Origin: Hyparrhenia diplandra
Taxonomy: Eukaryota > Streptophyta > Magnoliopsida > Poales > Poaceae
Assembly: GCA_015847255.1 (NCBI GenBank)
Contig: JADLZK010001339.1
Span: forward strand, 310,001 to 374,000
DNA: 64,000 bases
Reading direction: 5' to 3'
Shown here: positions 1 to 12,587 of the stretch, piece after piece
How the letters are laid out: every line of letters starts with the position of its first letter
Numbering within the stretch: the stretch's first letter is position 1
The notes under the pieces: model-generated
The model's input: the letters and a program-made list of their open reading frames with translations, nothing else
The model's database searches: none
Told to the model about the DNA's origin: nothing
Position numbers and translations under genes: made by a program

Positions 1-349
1 AGTACCATTGATTCCTTTGGAGTCCACGCCCTGAAAGATAGGCCAAGCGAGGACCATGTTCTTTGGAGGATTGCACGTTTAGTCCCTGCTTTCCTTTGAG
101 TACATCCCCTAAGACAATATCATCATAGCTTATCAAGATAAGAACTAGATACCTCAGTAATTCTCTCTTCACTCTCAACCTTCTTAAGTCTTGTGCTACT
201 CGGGTTAAAAATAGATCGTAGTCTCCCTCACCCGTTTCCCTGTGGATTCGATATTAAAACCCTCTCCCAGGTGAAGTGCTCACTGGTATCTGTTCGCTTG
301 CGGATTATACAAATTAAAAATATTTCTGTAGGCTTAGCAAATACCAACA
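1..349 (+). mobile_element. 3' end of a truncated LTR, family unknown
   Basis: No coding potential. The segment ends in an LTR-like terminus (CCAACA, last base 349). Its tail resembles the U5 of grass LTR elements: a GTGGATTCG-type box at about 241-249, then CGCTTGCGGATTATAC at about 295-310. Immediately after it, RNase H coding sequence of another element begins in mid-domain, so this looks like a 3' LTR or solo LTR inserted into that gene. The other end lies outside the window, so the TSD cannot be tested and the family cannot be named. Confidence 0.5.
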
Positions 350-365
350 CTACCACGACCCCAAA

Positions 366-560
366 ATGGAGGCGTACTACCGAGAGGTGCGCCGACTCGA
401 GGATAAGTTCCACGGGCTTGAGCTTAAGCACGTAGCGTGGAGGTACAACGAGGCCGTGGATGAGCTCGCCAAAATTGCGTCAGGACGGACCACTGTCCCG
501 CCCAACGTCTTCGCTCGGGACCTCCATGCCCCGGCCCGTCGGTACGAAGACTCACCAAAA
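366..560 (+). pseudogene. RNase H C-terminal fragment of gypsy pol
   Basis: The frame from 366 encodes about 60 residues resembling the end of a gypsy RNase H domain: MEAYYREVRRLEDKF, then LKHVAWRYNEAVDELAKIAS. The Asp in that stretch is at the position of the last catalytic acidic residue of RNase H. The rest of the domain, with the other catalytic Asp and Glu residues, is missing because another LTR abuts at 349. The frame runs into GC-rich linker before the integrase. The ATG at 366 is an internal Met, not a true start. Confidence 0.7.
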
Positions 561-789
561 GCGATCCCAAAGGCGAAGCGATGCAGGTCGATGAAGGGCC
601 CTCCCCGCGACACCGCCATCCGGGGCCCCGGAGGCTGCCGTACCTCGGTGGTTCAGCGGGGAAATCTACCACCGGGACCGGAAGGGCTAGGCGGCTCGCA
701 CATCGCGCCAAGTTGTTTGTCGTCGTCGGCGAGGCCAAGGGCTATCTGAGAAGAAGCCCGGGGGAATCTTATAGCGCTGCATCTCTACC

Positions 790-1892
790 GACGAGGGCGG
801 GAGGCGTTGGAGGACATCCACTCGAGGGATTGCGGCCACCACACGCCCCCGAGACCCTCATCGGCAAGGCCTTCGGGGGCAAGGTTTCTCTTGGCCCACG
901 GTGGTCTCGGACCGGCTAGCGATTGTGCGATCCCGCAAAGGATGCCAATTCGCCCGACGGACGCATCTCGGCCAGGCGCCCGGACCATACCGGTCGCTGG
1001 CCCTTTGCGATCCCGGTGCACGGATATGGTGAGGCCCTTGAAGAAAGCCTTGGGGGCTTCACCCACCGTCGCCGTCGATAAGTCTCCAAATGGATCGAGT
1101 TTCGACCCATCACCAACGTGAAGGCCGAGCGGACCGTCCTCCTCTTCACCGACATCATTCACCGCTTTGGGGTCTTAACTCGATCCTCACCGACCCACGA
1201 CACCAAGTTTACGAGTGCCAAGTTCCTGAACTGGCGCGGCCACCACATCCGTGTGGACTTCTCGGCCGTCGCACATCCGGGACAAGCGGCCGGTCGAAAG
1301 GGTCAGCGGCATGATATTGCGGGGACTAAAGCCTAGGATCTACAACTAGCTGAACCAGTTCGGGAGGAGATGGGTCGCCAAGGCGCCCCTCGTCATCCGG
1401 AGCTGCGCATGACCGCCGAGAGGCATTTGCGCCACGGGGTTCACCCCCTTCTTCCTCGTCTATGGGTCCGAGGCAGTCCTGCCTATGGACCTCGACTACG
1501 GCACACCGAGGGTCGCAGTGTACGACGAGCGCAGCAACCGGGCAACGCGTGAGGACACACTCGATCAACTCGAGGAGGCGCTGGACGTCACCATCCTGCA
1601 CTCCAACAAGTACCAGCACGACCTCCGACGCTACCACGGCCGACGAGTCCGCTCCCGAGAGTTCCGGGTAGGGGACAAGGTGCTAAAGCAGCGGCAAGAC
1701 AGCAAAGACCGCCACAAGCTCACCCCGCCCTGGGAAGGACCCTTCGTCATCGCCGAAGTGCTGAGGCTCGGGACATACAAGCTCACCAACGGCAAGGGCG
1801 AGGTCAACGACAATGCACGGAACATCGAGCGACCCACGTCGCTTCTATCCATGAGTTCCGCCCAGGGACGGATCTCGCATACATATGAATGA
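790..1892 (+). pseudogene. Gypsy integrase, frameshifted
   Basis: Integrase traces lie in all three plus frames. An HHCC-like zinc-binding N-terminus is at about 800-970 (IHSRDCGHH, then a KGCQ-type Cys pair). Core fragments follow at about 1065-1290 (VAVDK, TNVKAERTVLLF, DIIHRFGV, SAVAHP). The C-terminal module is one open frame from 1485 to 1892 and includes RVGDKVLKQR and LTPPWEGPFVIAEVL, the GPY/F-type module of gypsy integrases. At least three frame changes separate the parts, so no functional product is expected. Some breaks may be consensus errors of the kind seen elsewhere in this window. Confidence 0.75.
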
Positions 1893-2579
1893 AAAGATTC
1901 GTAGGGTCGTGCCTGTTATTCCCCAGGCATCCTCCATAGGAACTCAACGGGAATCCCGTGACAGGAGCCAAGAGAAAAAGAGCGGACACGACAAGGACAT
2001 CGATCGCGACGTAAGTCCCTCGCAAATTTTCATTCCTGCCTCGTCAATACACAGGAACACACACTCGTCTCCTTGGGAGGTGTGAGACCCTTACCCCCTC
2101 ACCGACTGCGCGGAGAAGTGGACGGGGGTGGTCACATGAATGCCTGAGCGAGGGGACGGGGCGAAACGCCAAGGGTCCAACCCTCGGTAAAACTCGGGCC
2201 ACGGGCCTTTACGGTCCAGGGGTTGAAGGCGGGGGCTGCGTGGGTTTCGATAGCCGCCCCAGGGCACCAGAGTCAGGAGCATGGAGGGGTGTGTCTGTTA
2301 CATGGCCTCTGCCCGAGCCCATGAGCTTGGGACACCCCACGAAGCGTCCAAGGCCACTGGGCAATCAAGTAAGAGATCCCACTGGAGGGAGGCAACAGGC
2401 CCTCGGTCCCTATCGAATGGGCCCGAGGCTCCCTTGACATACCTAAGCGGGATCTAGATGGAGCGCGCCACGAGGCCACTTGATCAGCCCCTATTGAATG
2501 GGGCATGAGCCTCCACTTGGACTATCCGTTAACAGCTCACCGGCTCAAAGCATCCTCGGCCCATCGAGGGTAGGGTGCT
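1893..2579 (+). other. Non-coding 3' tail of the old gypsy element
   Basis: No protein homology is recognisable on either strand. The sequence is GC-rich with short motifs that recur approximately, such as CCTCGGTCCCTATCGAATGGG and CAGCCCCTATTGAATGGGG about 80 bases apart (about 2400 and 2487), which suggests degenerate tandem repeats of the kind found downstream of integrase in Tat elements. It ends where E1 begins at 2580. Confidence 0.45.
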
Positions 2580-3112
2580 TGTCGATGTTTTACGACCGAG
2601 AGCCTGCCACGGGGTGAACCGAGGCGGTTGTTCGGGCCTCGATGAACCTGGAGCCCGGCGGTTTGTTGCACGGTGACATTGAGAGCGGGGTTTTTATCTT
2701 TGGTTCGGGCCCTCGATCAAGGATCGAGTAAAGACCTTTACGTCCGGTCGGCATGAGCCTGTTTTTTGATTGATGGGGTTAGCCGAGAATCGGCTATGAA
2801 GCTACGGCGCTTGGTCGTGGCCATGCTTGTGTTCTATGCCCCCGTCCTCTCCTCTATGAGGTGTTCCTTGGCCGCCTTTTATAGTCTAAGGAGCCAAGGA
2901 ACTCACTCGTTCCTAGTCGGATCTGAGAGGGTTGTCCGTAGAGGAACCGAACACCCGAACTCTAAACAAGGTAACGACTAGTGTTCTATCCTAATTACAA
3001 CGAAGTCACCGTAGCTATGCTTCCATTGCCTTCGGGAGTTGTTTTGTGGCGCGGGCTAGGATAGAACCCCGCGAACAACTCGATGAGTTCTTTGGTGATC
3101 CATCCATCCACA
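2580..3112 (-). repeat. E1 3' LTR (533 bp)
   Basis: On the plus strand it begins TGTCGATG and ends GATCCATCCATCCACA, giving TG...CA termini. The right boundary follows from the E3 insertion, where a 5-bp TSD directly abuts the homologous ...TATCCACA end. A minus-strand promoter-like TATAAAAG lies at 2876-2883. The polypurine tract (reverse of AGCCCCCGAGCATC) follows at 3113. Confidence 0.85.
2876..2883 (-). promoter_or_regulatory. TATA box of E1 3' LTR
   Basis: Reads TATAAAAG on the minus strand, in the orientation of gag-pol. The same box is conserved in the E2 LTR (29216-29223), the E4 LTR (56226-56233) and E1's 5' LTR. It sits inside the LTR where a retrotransposon promoter is expected. 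Function is inferred from position and conservation only. Confidence 0.6.
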
Positions 3113-4485
3113 AGCCCCCGAGCATCTCAAGGTCGAGCCATGAGAGTTGTCTTGCTCTCTTCGAGGCGAGGCCTTGATATGGTCTTCAAGATCATCTTCA
3201 CAGTGCAATTTCGAAAAAAAAGTGCACCCGTAGGGTGTAACCAGAGCTTCTTGCTTTTTGGCACAAAGAGCTGGAAGGTCTTTGAGTTCTTCTCCTCTGT
3301 CTTTGAGTTCTTCTCATCGTCGGAGCACTTTTGAAAAAATTGTGCCCCGGGTATCTGGCCCCAGAGCATCTAAGAGTTCTTTTTGTAGATAGAGCTCTTA
3401 GAGGGTTCTTCCTTTTTCTCGGGATTTTGACCAGTTTCTCTTTTTCGTGCGGTCACGCGGGGAGTCACGGTGTGCTTTTGCGTGCTCCGTTTTTTTGAAA
3501 GCGTCGGTGCATGGCAGTCCTTGCCATAAATTCCATCTTAGCGTGTTTTTGAGGTGACCGCTCCTTTTTCTTTGGTTGCCTCGTCTTACGTGGACTGGTC
3601 TATAGGCATGTTGGTTTTGCCTATAAATATGGCCCTTCTTGCTTCGTTGAGAAACCGAGTGTCTTTCTTCTTCTCTACTTCTTCTTCCTCTTGATTTGTC
3701 TCTCTTCTTTTAGAAAAAGCTTCTTTTCGAGCTTCCGATCCATGGCGGTTCTCTTGAGTGAGTTGGATCAGCCAGCCGGGCGTCTTTTAGCCTGCGGGTT
3801 CTTGCGAGTGAGGGATGTCTTGTGAAACGGAGTAGAAAGGGGACTACTCCGGCGGCGGCTCCACTCTTGGATGTGGCTAGCGGTGGGAAAGGGATGCCTT
3901 GTGACTGGGATGCGATCTTCTGAGATCGAGTTTTCCATCGCTCCGTCGTCCTATCCCACTTCGTTGGCCTCCGATGATGAGTGGGGCCGGACTACTTCCA
4001 GTTGCTCCTTAGCTTGAGGAGGGCTAAGGTGCTTTCTTGGTCGGCTAGTCTGATACTCACAATGTCTGTCGGCTCGAGTTTCTTGGAGAGGATAGCACCT
4101 GCTGTCTAGTTCAAGGGAGTTATCTTTCTCGCATTCTTGCCTTTGAGTCTTGAGGGCTGCCGTGTCGTACTCTTGCGGTACTTTGCTCCTTTCTAGGGTG
4201 TTGTGCGGTGAGGGGGTTCTTTTCCCTAAGCCGGCAGACTTTGGAACTACGTGGTCCGTTAGTCCCCCTGTATATTCTGGGTTCTTTGGGCTTCTGGTAC
4301 TTCTGTGTAGATGCTGATTCCTCCGTGGTCTTCTTAGCGCTCTTTGGTGCTTTGTGCTCCCGTGCAAGGGTCTTGACTTCTTAGTCAAGATACGGAGGGA
4401 TCTTCCCCTTGGCGGTTGGGGTCAGCTTGGTGGAGTTTGGAAACAGGTCCGGCGCTCTATCTTTGTCGCTCTTGGAGTCGGGCTC
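3113..4485 (+). other. E1 3' internal region: polypurine tract and antisense-gene remnant
   Basis: Starts with the minus-strand polypurine tract, then one copy of the ~245-bp repeat found beside the LTRs of this family (AGCTTCTTGCTTTTTGGCA at about 3246). From about 3540 it diverges from E3 and E4. A plus-strand TATAAATA is at 3622-3629 and an ATG at 3742 opens a frame that stops within about 30 codons. This is where E2 carries its antisense gene, but I cannot align the peptides confidently, so I call it a degenerate or different antisense ORF. Element B interrupts the region after 4485 (GGCTC). Confidence 0.5.
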
Positions 4486-6178
4486 TGTTGACATTTCTTA
4501 GCGCAATCACTAGAAAGCAGGGTTTAGAACCCATCTCTAATAACGGCGCCGAGAAATGTGCCGCCCGACATTCCTAAGTGAAACTACCATGTCGGTGATC
4601 GGACTAGGAACATCAAGCGGTGATAGACCTTGCCAAAATAGATATTCATCCGAAGCGCCGCGGATCTATCATTGTAGCATTTCACCGGAGATATTCAGGG
4701 TATCGTTATTTATATTTTCCCAAAGGAAGGCATGGTGAAAAATGATCTAATAGAGACATGAACAAGATAACATGGCGTGTAATGGACCAATGTTTATACT
4801 TGAGGGGATATTTAGGGAGCGGTAACTTGATAACTTGACACACTCACTCAAGCCAAACTCAAAGATAAAGATAAATAAGGAATAAAGAAAGTCCTAAGTG
4901 GAGCATCTGATTCTAGTCATGGTCGTGCATAGAACCGAGTTGATAGTCGGGCAACACTCATGAGTAGGAGGTCGAGCTGAGAGTGAGATGGACGGGGAGA
5001 CCTTAGGGTGCATACCGCCCAATGAAAAGGCACTTTAGACTCCTACACAACATACGAGCGTGGGGGATTACAAAGGACAAGCGGGGCTATCACAACCGCC
5101 GCCTACCCCCTCGGCCGTGGCATGCCGTCATATTCGAAGGATACGGCATCCGGACACCACGTCCGCATACTAGGACACTACTCATGTCCCCCATGGTCCC
5201 CACCCTACGGATGGACGGAATAGGACACGAGCAAGCCCGAAGGACACAACGAACCGCCATTCAGCACAATCCCGACACTACTCAATTATATTGCATGAAT
5301 GGTTTAAGCATAAAGTTCTATATGACGATATCACAACATAGAAACTATAGACTAGTTCATGTGTCATGATCATGTCAAGAACAACATGTTAGATCATAGG
5401 ATAAATCATGAGGCATATATAACATGAATACTCTAATTGAAATGCATAACCAAGAGAAGATAAAGGGCAAGGCTTTGGAAGAATACCATATATAGATTTA
5501 TTCCCGGAATCCATCTTCCAAGGAGCCAAGACCTCCTTGGTAGCTTTGTTGCCTAGCTCCACATCCTAACCTACTAGGAGGAAGAAGAAGAGGAGTGGAG
5601 AGGGAGAGAATGGCTCTCTTGAGGTGTGTGTTGTGAGAGAGGGGAGAGGCCCTCTACTTATAGGATGAGAGGAGGGGGCTAAGTGCTAATGTTACACCAT
5701 GAATGCGACAAACCAGGCGTCCTCCCGGCGTCTACGTTCCTTTGAACCGGCCGATCCACCCCCGCACCGTCGGTTTCACTTAATGCACCACCTCGCCAAG
5801 TTTGGGCCGGATCGGCGCCAAAGTGGGTGCGGGCTCACCTTAGGTGCGGCCGCACCGTCTAGCCCCCCGCTGGGCTTTGAGCTTTGGTGGTGGGGGGTGT
5901 CGGGCCTGAAAAGTTGTAGGAGGCGGCGTTGGCTCGGCCCAGTTTTGGCGTTTTGGTCCGTTTTATCCCGGGCTTGTAATCTTTGGAAATACGCTTTCGA
6001 GGGCCACGCCTTTTGGTCGTATTTCCACCTGTTTTTATTATAAATCCTACAAAATACATTTTGGACACTACAAGTGGAAATATGTGAGTAATAAATGTAT
6101 ATGAGTATAGAAAGGTATAGTTTCACTCCTTTATGGTAGTATGTTGACGGAAAAATATGTCGTTAGTGACCGTCAACA
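4486..6178 (-). repeat. Element B 3' LTR (1,693 bp)
   Basis: Runs from TGTTGACATTTC to CCGTCAACA. The right 37 bases form a potential hairpin: TGTTGACGG at 6142-6150 pairs with CCGTCAACA at 6170-6178. A minus-strand TATA-like box (TATAAGTA) is at 5655-5662, upstream of GAGGGCC, as in element C. Both LTRs of B carry this arrangement. Confidence 0.88.
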
Positions 6179-8905
6179 ACTCCCCCAAGCTTACCCTTTT
6201 GCGCGTCCTCGAGCAAAAGATAAGTCTTTGGGTTGTTGATCGGGAGTTGCTTCTATGCGATTACATTTTACAAGTGCGGGTTTATAACAAGATTTTCTAC
6301 TATAGTTTGAATAAAATGGCACATCTTTACTCACCCTTTATTACCTTTCATCGTAGCGGGGCTTGTTAGTTGTCTCGAGTCTTGGCGGTTGCGGATAGAA
6401 CGGTTATAATAGAAATATTATTCATTCATTCTTTTGATCAACTTTTTGCATCAGGGATTATTTATTTAGATTATATTTGTTTTTCAAGAAAGTATGGGCT
6501 TTATTACTATATAATAATATTTTTTGGAGAGGTGGGCTCTACTCGCCCTAGGCTTTTGTCTTTTATTTCCTCTCTTTTTTTCTTTTCTTTTTTTTTGGGA
6601 GATGTGGGCTCTACTCGCCCTCGGACACGTGTCCATTTTTCATCTCTTGTTCTTCCCTTTTTTTAGCATAGCCCATATCTTTTCTCTTTAATTCGAATTA
6701 GATTCACGGATGTCAAGTTTCTCTCTTGAACGAAATCATAGTAAATCTATTTGTACCATATCATATTTGGCAACAACTTAGATGAGTTTTTCAAGATCGG
6801 GTTTTTCAAGATGAGTTTTAAGATTTAGCCACTAAACCCAAACTTTAGAGAAATTCAAGTTATAAACTAGGCACGAGGCAAAACATAAGACAGAGCAACT
6901 ATTCATCATTTCAAGGGGGGGTAGAACTAAACATTTCTACAACACATATATATGGAGTGGAATAAATCTCCTCTCTCTCTTTCTTCTTCCCTCTTTTTTT
7001 ATTCTCATATCTCATCATTCATATAAGATAAGAAAATAACCGAATGGAATGTGAGATACGAGTTACCTTTGTGGGAGTCCTTCCTCAAGCTAGCTTTTGA
7101 CTTACCTTTGGTTTATGAACGTTGCTAGCTTGTGAACGCTATGAATGGATCTTTGATTAACATCGTCTTTTTGAGCGTGCGGGGAGACTCCCCCAAGCTT
7201 GTCTTGTGATGATCTTGGAAGAGCGGGACAACCATTCTTGGGGTTTCAAAGGTTTTTATTTATTTTTATTTTATTATCATTATATATATTTTTTTGGTTC
7301 ACCAAACAACCGATCTCCATTGTCATCTCTTGGACATACCCTCATGATGTTTGATAAATTCTGCAGGGGTTAGTCCATATGGTCCACCAAATTCTACATC
7401 GCGGCGTTACGGTTCAATAATCAAACTCGACTCCATGTATAATCGATTAGGGTAGACTTTTTTGACCTAAGCACCATGCTCAATTCAAAAGTCTATGGAA
7501 GTATGATCACCATATGAATGATCGCCACTCCCAAACCATAACATGCTAGTATAGAAAAAGGAAGCATGAATTGATAAACAAGATTCATCCAAAGGAGGTG
7601 AAGACTTTGAAAGGTGAACAATATTTTAATATTGTTATTATTTTTATATATAAATATTTTTTTTTTTTTTTTTTTTTTTCTTTTTTTGCATGGTAATGAA
7701 AAGGATAAGAGTGAAAGGTTCACATTACCATGTTTTTGGTCCTCCCCAAGCTAGCTCAAAGCCCATTGGATCGGGGTTTTACCCCTGTGCTTTTGGCTTT
7801 TTCCGCATGGTTAGTATATGGTAGATTCACGAATGGATTTACCATCCTTCATGATTACCAAATTTCGAAACATATGGGAAGGAGCAAAAGAGCGACTTGT
7901 TTTTTTCAAAGACTTTTATTTGAAGATTTTATTATCAAGGGGGGACATAAAAAGCTTCACCAAACTTTTTATACTCAAACAAGGCTAAGATAAAGATGCA
8001 ATATAAGTCTAGCCTTGTTTTATCTCCATCATGAAATAACTTCGAATGTTTATGACGTCGACTCGGGTTCATTAATCAAATTTCAACACCTTGTCGATAT
8101 TTGATTAAAGGAGGTCAATTTTAACCCAAGCACCATGCTTGATTTAAAAGACCTATGGATGTATCGCATGAGCGACATGCAAACGCATCCAAACCCGGAT
8201 CGTATTTCATAAACAAAGAAAACATGAATTTTTATATGGAGATAAGTATGAGTAAAAAGAATTGGTGAATTATTACCTTTGCGTGCACTGAGTGTGTGTG
8301 TACCACCGCGCATGAAGGCAAGAATGTTGAAACTCAGCGGTGGTAGCTTGATGATCCATCTCAGGCGGGCCACAAGGCTTAGGTGATACACACATTTAGT
8401 GTATATTGACCATGGGCCTTAGTGGTCACAAAGGCGTAAGGAGGATGTTCCTCCTTTCCTTTACCTTTTTAATTCTTTTTTATTGGACCTTTGCATACAC
8501 GAGTGTACTTGGCCAGGCGGCTTGAGGATAGAGTTCATAATTCTTTGCATCGGTAGCGTGATGATCTTGATTTGGTAATGCCTTCCTCACACGGAGTAGA
8601 GGGAGGCGAGATCAAACTCACCTAGGTGAAACAAAGGTCTTGGGAGAGAAAGATCCCTTCTTGCTTACATGGAAGCAATGCGGGGTGGAGTCGGGTGTCT
8701 TCATTGTTAACTTTGACCATATGGGGCCAACCTGCTCCTCTCTCTCCTCTTATTATTATTTTTCTTTTTCAACAACCATTTTTTTCTATATTTTTCTCAT
8801 ATATTGTTTTTTTTTTTATATCTCTCTTTTTTTCAACTCTTTTTCTCTCTTTTTTTTTTATAGCAAGGGAGGCTAATCTCTTATTCATCTCTATCTTTTT
8901 TTTTC

Positions 8906-8936
<31 letters not shown>

Positions 8937-9428
8937 TTCTCCTTTTTTTCACTTGAACTCTTTTTTTTTTATGATCCTCTTGTACGTGGAACTTGATATT
9001 ATCACCGTCCTCCCTCTCACACTTGGAATTTCGTGAAAAAATCGAGTGTGCAAGGTCGTGGTCTCCTTTTTGAGTGCGTTCCTCCACCTAAGAGCATCAA
9101 AGTTTTCTTATTGATGTAGCCCCATGTTTTCAAGCGTCGCGTGCCCCTTTGTTCTTCTTAGTCTCCACCGAAATGGTTAGCGACAAGAATACCCAAAGGT
9201 GCATACTAACTTGATAACAAGTCCTTGCTTTTTATTTATAAGATTTTTTTTATAAAAGATTTTTTTATAAAAGATTTTTTTTTTTCTTTTTATAAAAGAT
9301 TTTTTTGTTTTTAGATAAACACATTACGAACAAAGGTCACTACACAAGCATATTATCATGATGAACATGTTCTAATAGATTCCTTAGAAAAAAACCAATG
9401 CCTTCCTCGCAACGGCGCGAGAAATGCT
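6179..9428 (-). other. Element B internal region, no coding sequence
   Basis: 3.25 kb without recognisable gag, protease, RT, RNase H or integrase on either strand. It begins with the reversed polypurine tract at 6179-6195, and a second copy of the same motif (ACTCCCCCAAGCTTG) lies at about 7188-7202. Long T-rich stretches occur at 7640-7690, 8740-8960 and 9230-9310, A-rich in the element's own sense. The segment around 8640-8730 resembles, in reverse, the internal region of element C near 14710-14830. The last ~50 bases before 9429 are the primer-binding leader of the minus-strand element. Confidence 0.75.
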
Positions 9429-10832
9429 TGTTGACATTTCTTAGCGCAATCACTAGAAACAGGTTTAGAACCCATCTCTAATACTTGGCGCCCGAGAAGT
9501 AATGCTGGCGACATTCCTAAGTGAAACCACCATGTCGGTGATCGGACTAGGAACATCAACAAGTGATAGACCTTGCCAAAATAGATATTCATCCGCAAAG
9601 CGCGCGGATCTATCATTGTAGCATTTCACCGGAGATATTCGAGGGGTATCGTTATTTATATTTTCCCAAAGGAAGGCATGGTGAAAAATGATCTAATAGA
9701 GACATGAACAAGATAACATGACTGTGTAATGGACCAATGTTTATACTTGAGGGATATTTAGGGAGCGGTAACTTGATAACTTGACACACTCACTCAAGCC
9801 AAACTCAAGGATAAAGATAAATAAGGAATAAAGAAAGTCCTAAGTGGAGCATCTGATTCTAGTCATGGGCGTGCATAGAACCGGTTGATAGTCGGGCAAC
9901 ACTCATGAGTAGGAGGTCGGAGCGAGAGTGAGATGGACAGGGAGACCTTCCCGGTGCATACCGCCCAATGAAAAGGCACTTTAGACTCCTACACAACATC
10001 TGAGCGTGGGGGATTACAAAGGGCCGGACGGTGGCATCACAACCCACGCGCCTACCCCCTCGGCCGTGGCATGCCGTCATATTCGAAGGATACACGGCAT
10101 CCGGACACCACGTCCGCATACTAGGACACTACTCATGTCCCCCATGGTCCCCACCCTACGGATGGACGGAATAGGACACTTAACAAGCCCGAAGGACACA
10201 ACGAACCGCCATTGACACAATCGACACTACTCAATTATATTGCATGAATGGTTTAAGCATAAAGTTCTATATGATGATATCACAACCTAGAAACTATAGA
10301 CTAGTTCATGTGTCATGATCATGTCAAGAACAACATGTTAGATCATAGGATAAATCATGAGGCATATATAACATGAAGACTCTAATTCAAATGCATAACC
10401 AAGAGAAGATAATGGGCAAGGCTTTGGAAGAATACCATATATAGATTTATTCCGGAATCCATCTTCCAAGGAGCCAAGCCCTCCTTGGTAGCTTTGTTGC
10501 CTAGCTCCACATCCTAACCTACTAGGAGGAAGAAGAAGAGGAGTGGAGAGGGAGAGAATGGCTCTCTTGAGGTGTGTGTTGTGAGAGGGAGAGGCCCTCT
10601 ATTTATAGGATGAGAGGAGGGGCTAAGTGCTAATGTTACACCATGAATGCACCAAAACCGACATCCTCCCGGGCCCACGTTTCGAACCAGCCGATCCACC
10701 CCCGCACCGTCGGTTTCGACACTTAATGCACCGCCTCGACAAGTTTGGGCGGATCGGCGCCAAAGTGGTCTTGGCGCACCTTAGGAATGCTTGCGCACGC
10801 GTCCCCGCTTAGGCTCGAGCTTTGGCAGGTGG
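9429..10832 (-). repeat. Element B 5' LTR, left piece
   Basis: Starts TGTTGACATTTC as at 4486 and aligns nearly base for base to the 3' LTR until 10832, where element C begins. The minus-strand TATAAATA box at 10600-10607 precedes GAGGGCC. The rest of this LTR resumes at about 18651. Confidence 0.87.
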
Positions 10833-12587
10833 TGTTGACGGTCGTTATCTACCTATTTTATACCGTCAACACCTACATAAAGCATTCACTTTTGGCTATC
10901 AAACTTAGTGGTAGGGTTTAAATGTAACAAGTTCCACAAGTTTTGGTATTTCTAAGTGCAATGCAGGGATTCTCCATTTATCATAAAGAAAAAGTATCTT
11001 ATATGACAAAACGGAGTACACCATCACGGAGAGCTCGTCGCGGCTGATCAAAATAGATATATTACTTGATATATTTGGACTCGGGATGGAAAAGATATGA
11101 GATAAATAAAAATCACATGAAATGAAGTTCCACGTCCACGTGAATAGTACCATGCAAGCGAATCCAAAACCGACCGCACGTGGCGTGGCAACATGCGCGT
11201 CACGCGTGCTGGAAGAAAAGCGACAAGCCCGACATGTGGGGCCCCATTTTGCCTTGGCGGGCGGCCGAAAAAGAGGCCAAGCGGGCCGGGCGGTACAGCG
11301 CCGGGAGCTACCCCCGGGGGGAGCGGGCGGCCGGCTCCGCCAAACGGCGCGGCCATGTGGCGGCTGTTTGTTCGGGGGCGGGGCCTTGGCGCGCCGGCTC
11401 CCCACTCCGTTTATTTGGCGGAGCCGCCGCGGCGAACGGCGAACGGGCGAGCCGGCGGCGGCTTTGCCGCCTCCGCCCGGCTTTGGGTGGCCACATGTCG
11501 CGCCCAGGTAGGCTGGCTGCGAGGCGGTGGCGCGGTTCGCGCCCACGCGCGGTCCCACCATGAGTTGGGCCGGTTCGGCGGTCTGGCGGGCACAGGATCC
11601 CGATTTTATCTCGGTAAAATGCAAATCGGTCAGATCCAGCCGGTTCACCTGCAGTTCATGGCCTTGGAGACCGGTTCTTGCCGGTTCTTGCTGGCCGGTT
11701 GTGGAATTAATGTACCGACGTTGGGGACAATGGGGGCCGCACTGGACATCCTGGAGGCCCTTCAATGCATTGGAAAATTAGCAAACAGCCCCCTCCACCT
11801 CTCCTATAAATAGAGGGCCTCGCCTACCTCATTCTACACAACATTTCAAGGAAGAGCTCTCCCTCTACTCCACTCCTTCACTCCAATGGGTTTTAGGCCC
11901 TCATTAGTAGTAGAGAGATCGACGGAGGAGAGATGTGAGGGGGGAGCGGGGAAGTGCGGACTTGTCGGCGACTCCCGGACTTGTGTACCTCGGTGGATTC
12001 GTGCTTAGCTCCTTCACGGGATCTTGGCTATGTAAGTCTCCACGGTTAGATAATATTTATTGTCTTTTGTTTATCCATGATTTATCTACTCGTTTTTGGA
12101 TTGATAGCTAGTCATCTTTGGCGGTGCTCTAGTAGAAGGACCCGGGGACGGGTAAGCCTTGATATCACACTAGAGTAGCAATCAACGGTCAAGCGTGGTG
12201 TTTGGACTAGAGGTTGCCTATCTTTTGTGGCGCATCCACGGTTGAGGGTAGGTGGCTAGGTTGTGGCGACCTTGTCCGAGTCCCTTGTAATCCCCACGTT
12301 CGGGTGTGGCGCGGTGCAATTGCGGACAACGTCCTTTGGGCGTGGGCTGGTGCCGAAGTGAACAAGTAGCTCTAGAGGCCCCGGATAACCATAGACTCTA
12401 AAGGTGTAGGGATCCTTCTCGATAATCCTCCCCATCTTTGGCCTTGTGTGTCCTTGGCGAACTAGTTTGGAGAGAGTACCTCCGTTCCTCGTGGAAAATA
12501 CGATACCCTGAATATTTACGGGTGAAAGCTACAACGACAATTACATGCGGCTTGCGGATTCTTCTGCGACGTTAAGAAACGTCAACA
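10833..12587 (+). repeat. Element C 5' LTR (1,755 bp)
   Basis: The first 41 bases form a potential hairpin: TGTTGACGGT (10833-10842) pairs with ACCGTCAACA about 20 bases on. A very GC-rich block (about 11170-11720) is followed by TATAAATA at 11805-11812. Its end, CGTCAACA, is at 12580-12587. Open frames of 200-286 codons in the GC-rich block exist on both strands and look like compositional artefacts. Confidence 0.87.
11805..11812 (+). promoter_or_regulatory. TATA box of element C LTR
   Basis: TATAAATA directly before GAGGGCCT, conserved in the other C LTR (17850-17857) and in B's LTRs on the minus strand (10600-10607, 5655-5662). It lies downstream of the GC-rich U3-like block, where an LTR promoter is expected. 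Activity is inferred. Confidence 0.6.

Larger units (their letters stand above)
350..2579 (+). mobile_element. Remnant of a Tat-like Ty3/gypsy retrotransposon
   Basis: This is the 3' part of a plus-strand gypsy element: the end of RNase H, then integrase, then a non-coding tail. It is the oldest layer visible here, because the LTR at 1-349 cuts its left side and E1 enters its tail at 2580. The protein traces (RNase H tail with a DELAKIASG motif, integrase with a VGDKVL / PPWEGPFVI C-terminal module) match Tat-like gypsy polyproteins but differ clearly from E1-E4, so this is another family. No LTR of its own is in the window. Confidence 0.75.

Noticed and set aside
8626..9036. 136-codon frame rich in Phe/Ser/Leu in element B
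   Set aside because: Encoded by poly-T low-complexity DNA; no homology and no counterpart frame in related element C.
10905..11813. Long overlapping frames (206 codons plus, 286 codons minus) in element C's LTR
   Set aside because: Both strands are open through the same GC-rich block, no domain is recognisable, the other LTR (17161-17816) has different frames, and the position is a non-coding LTR.
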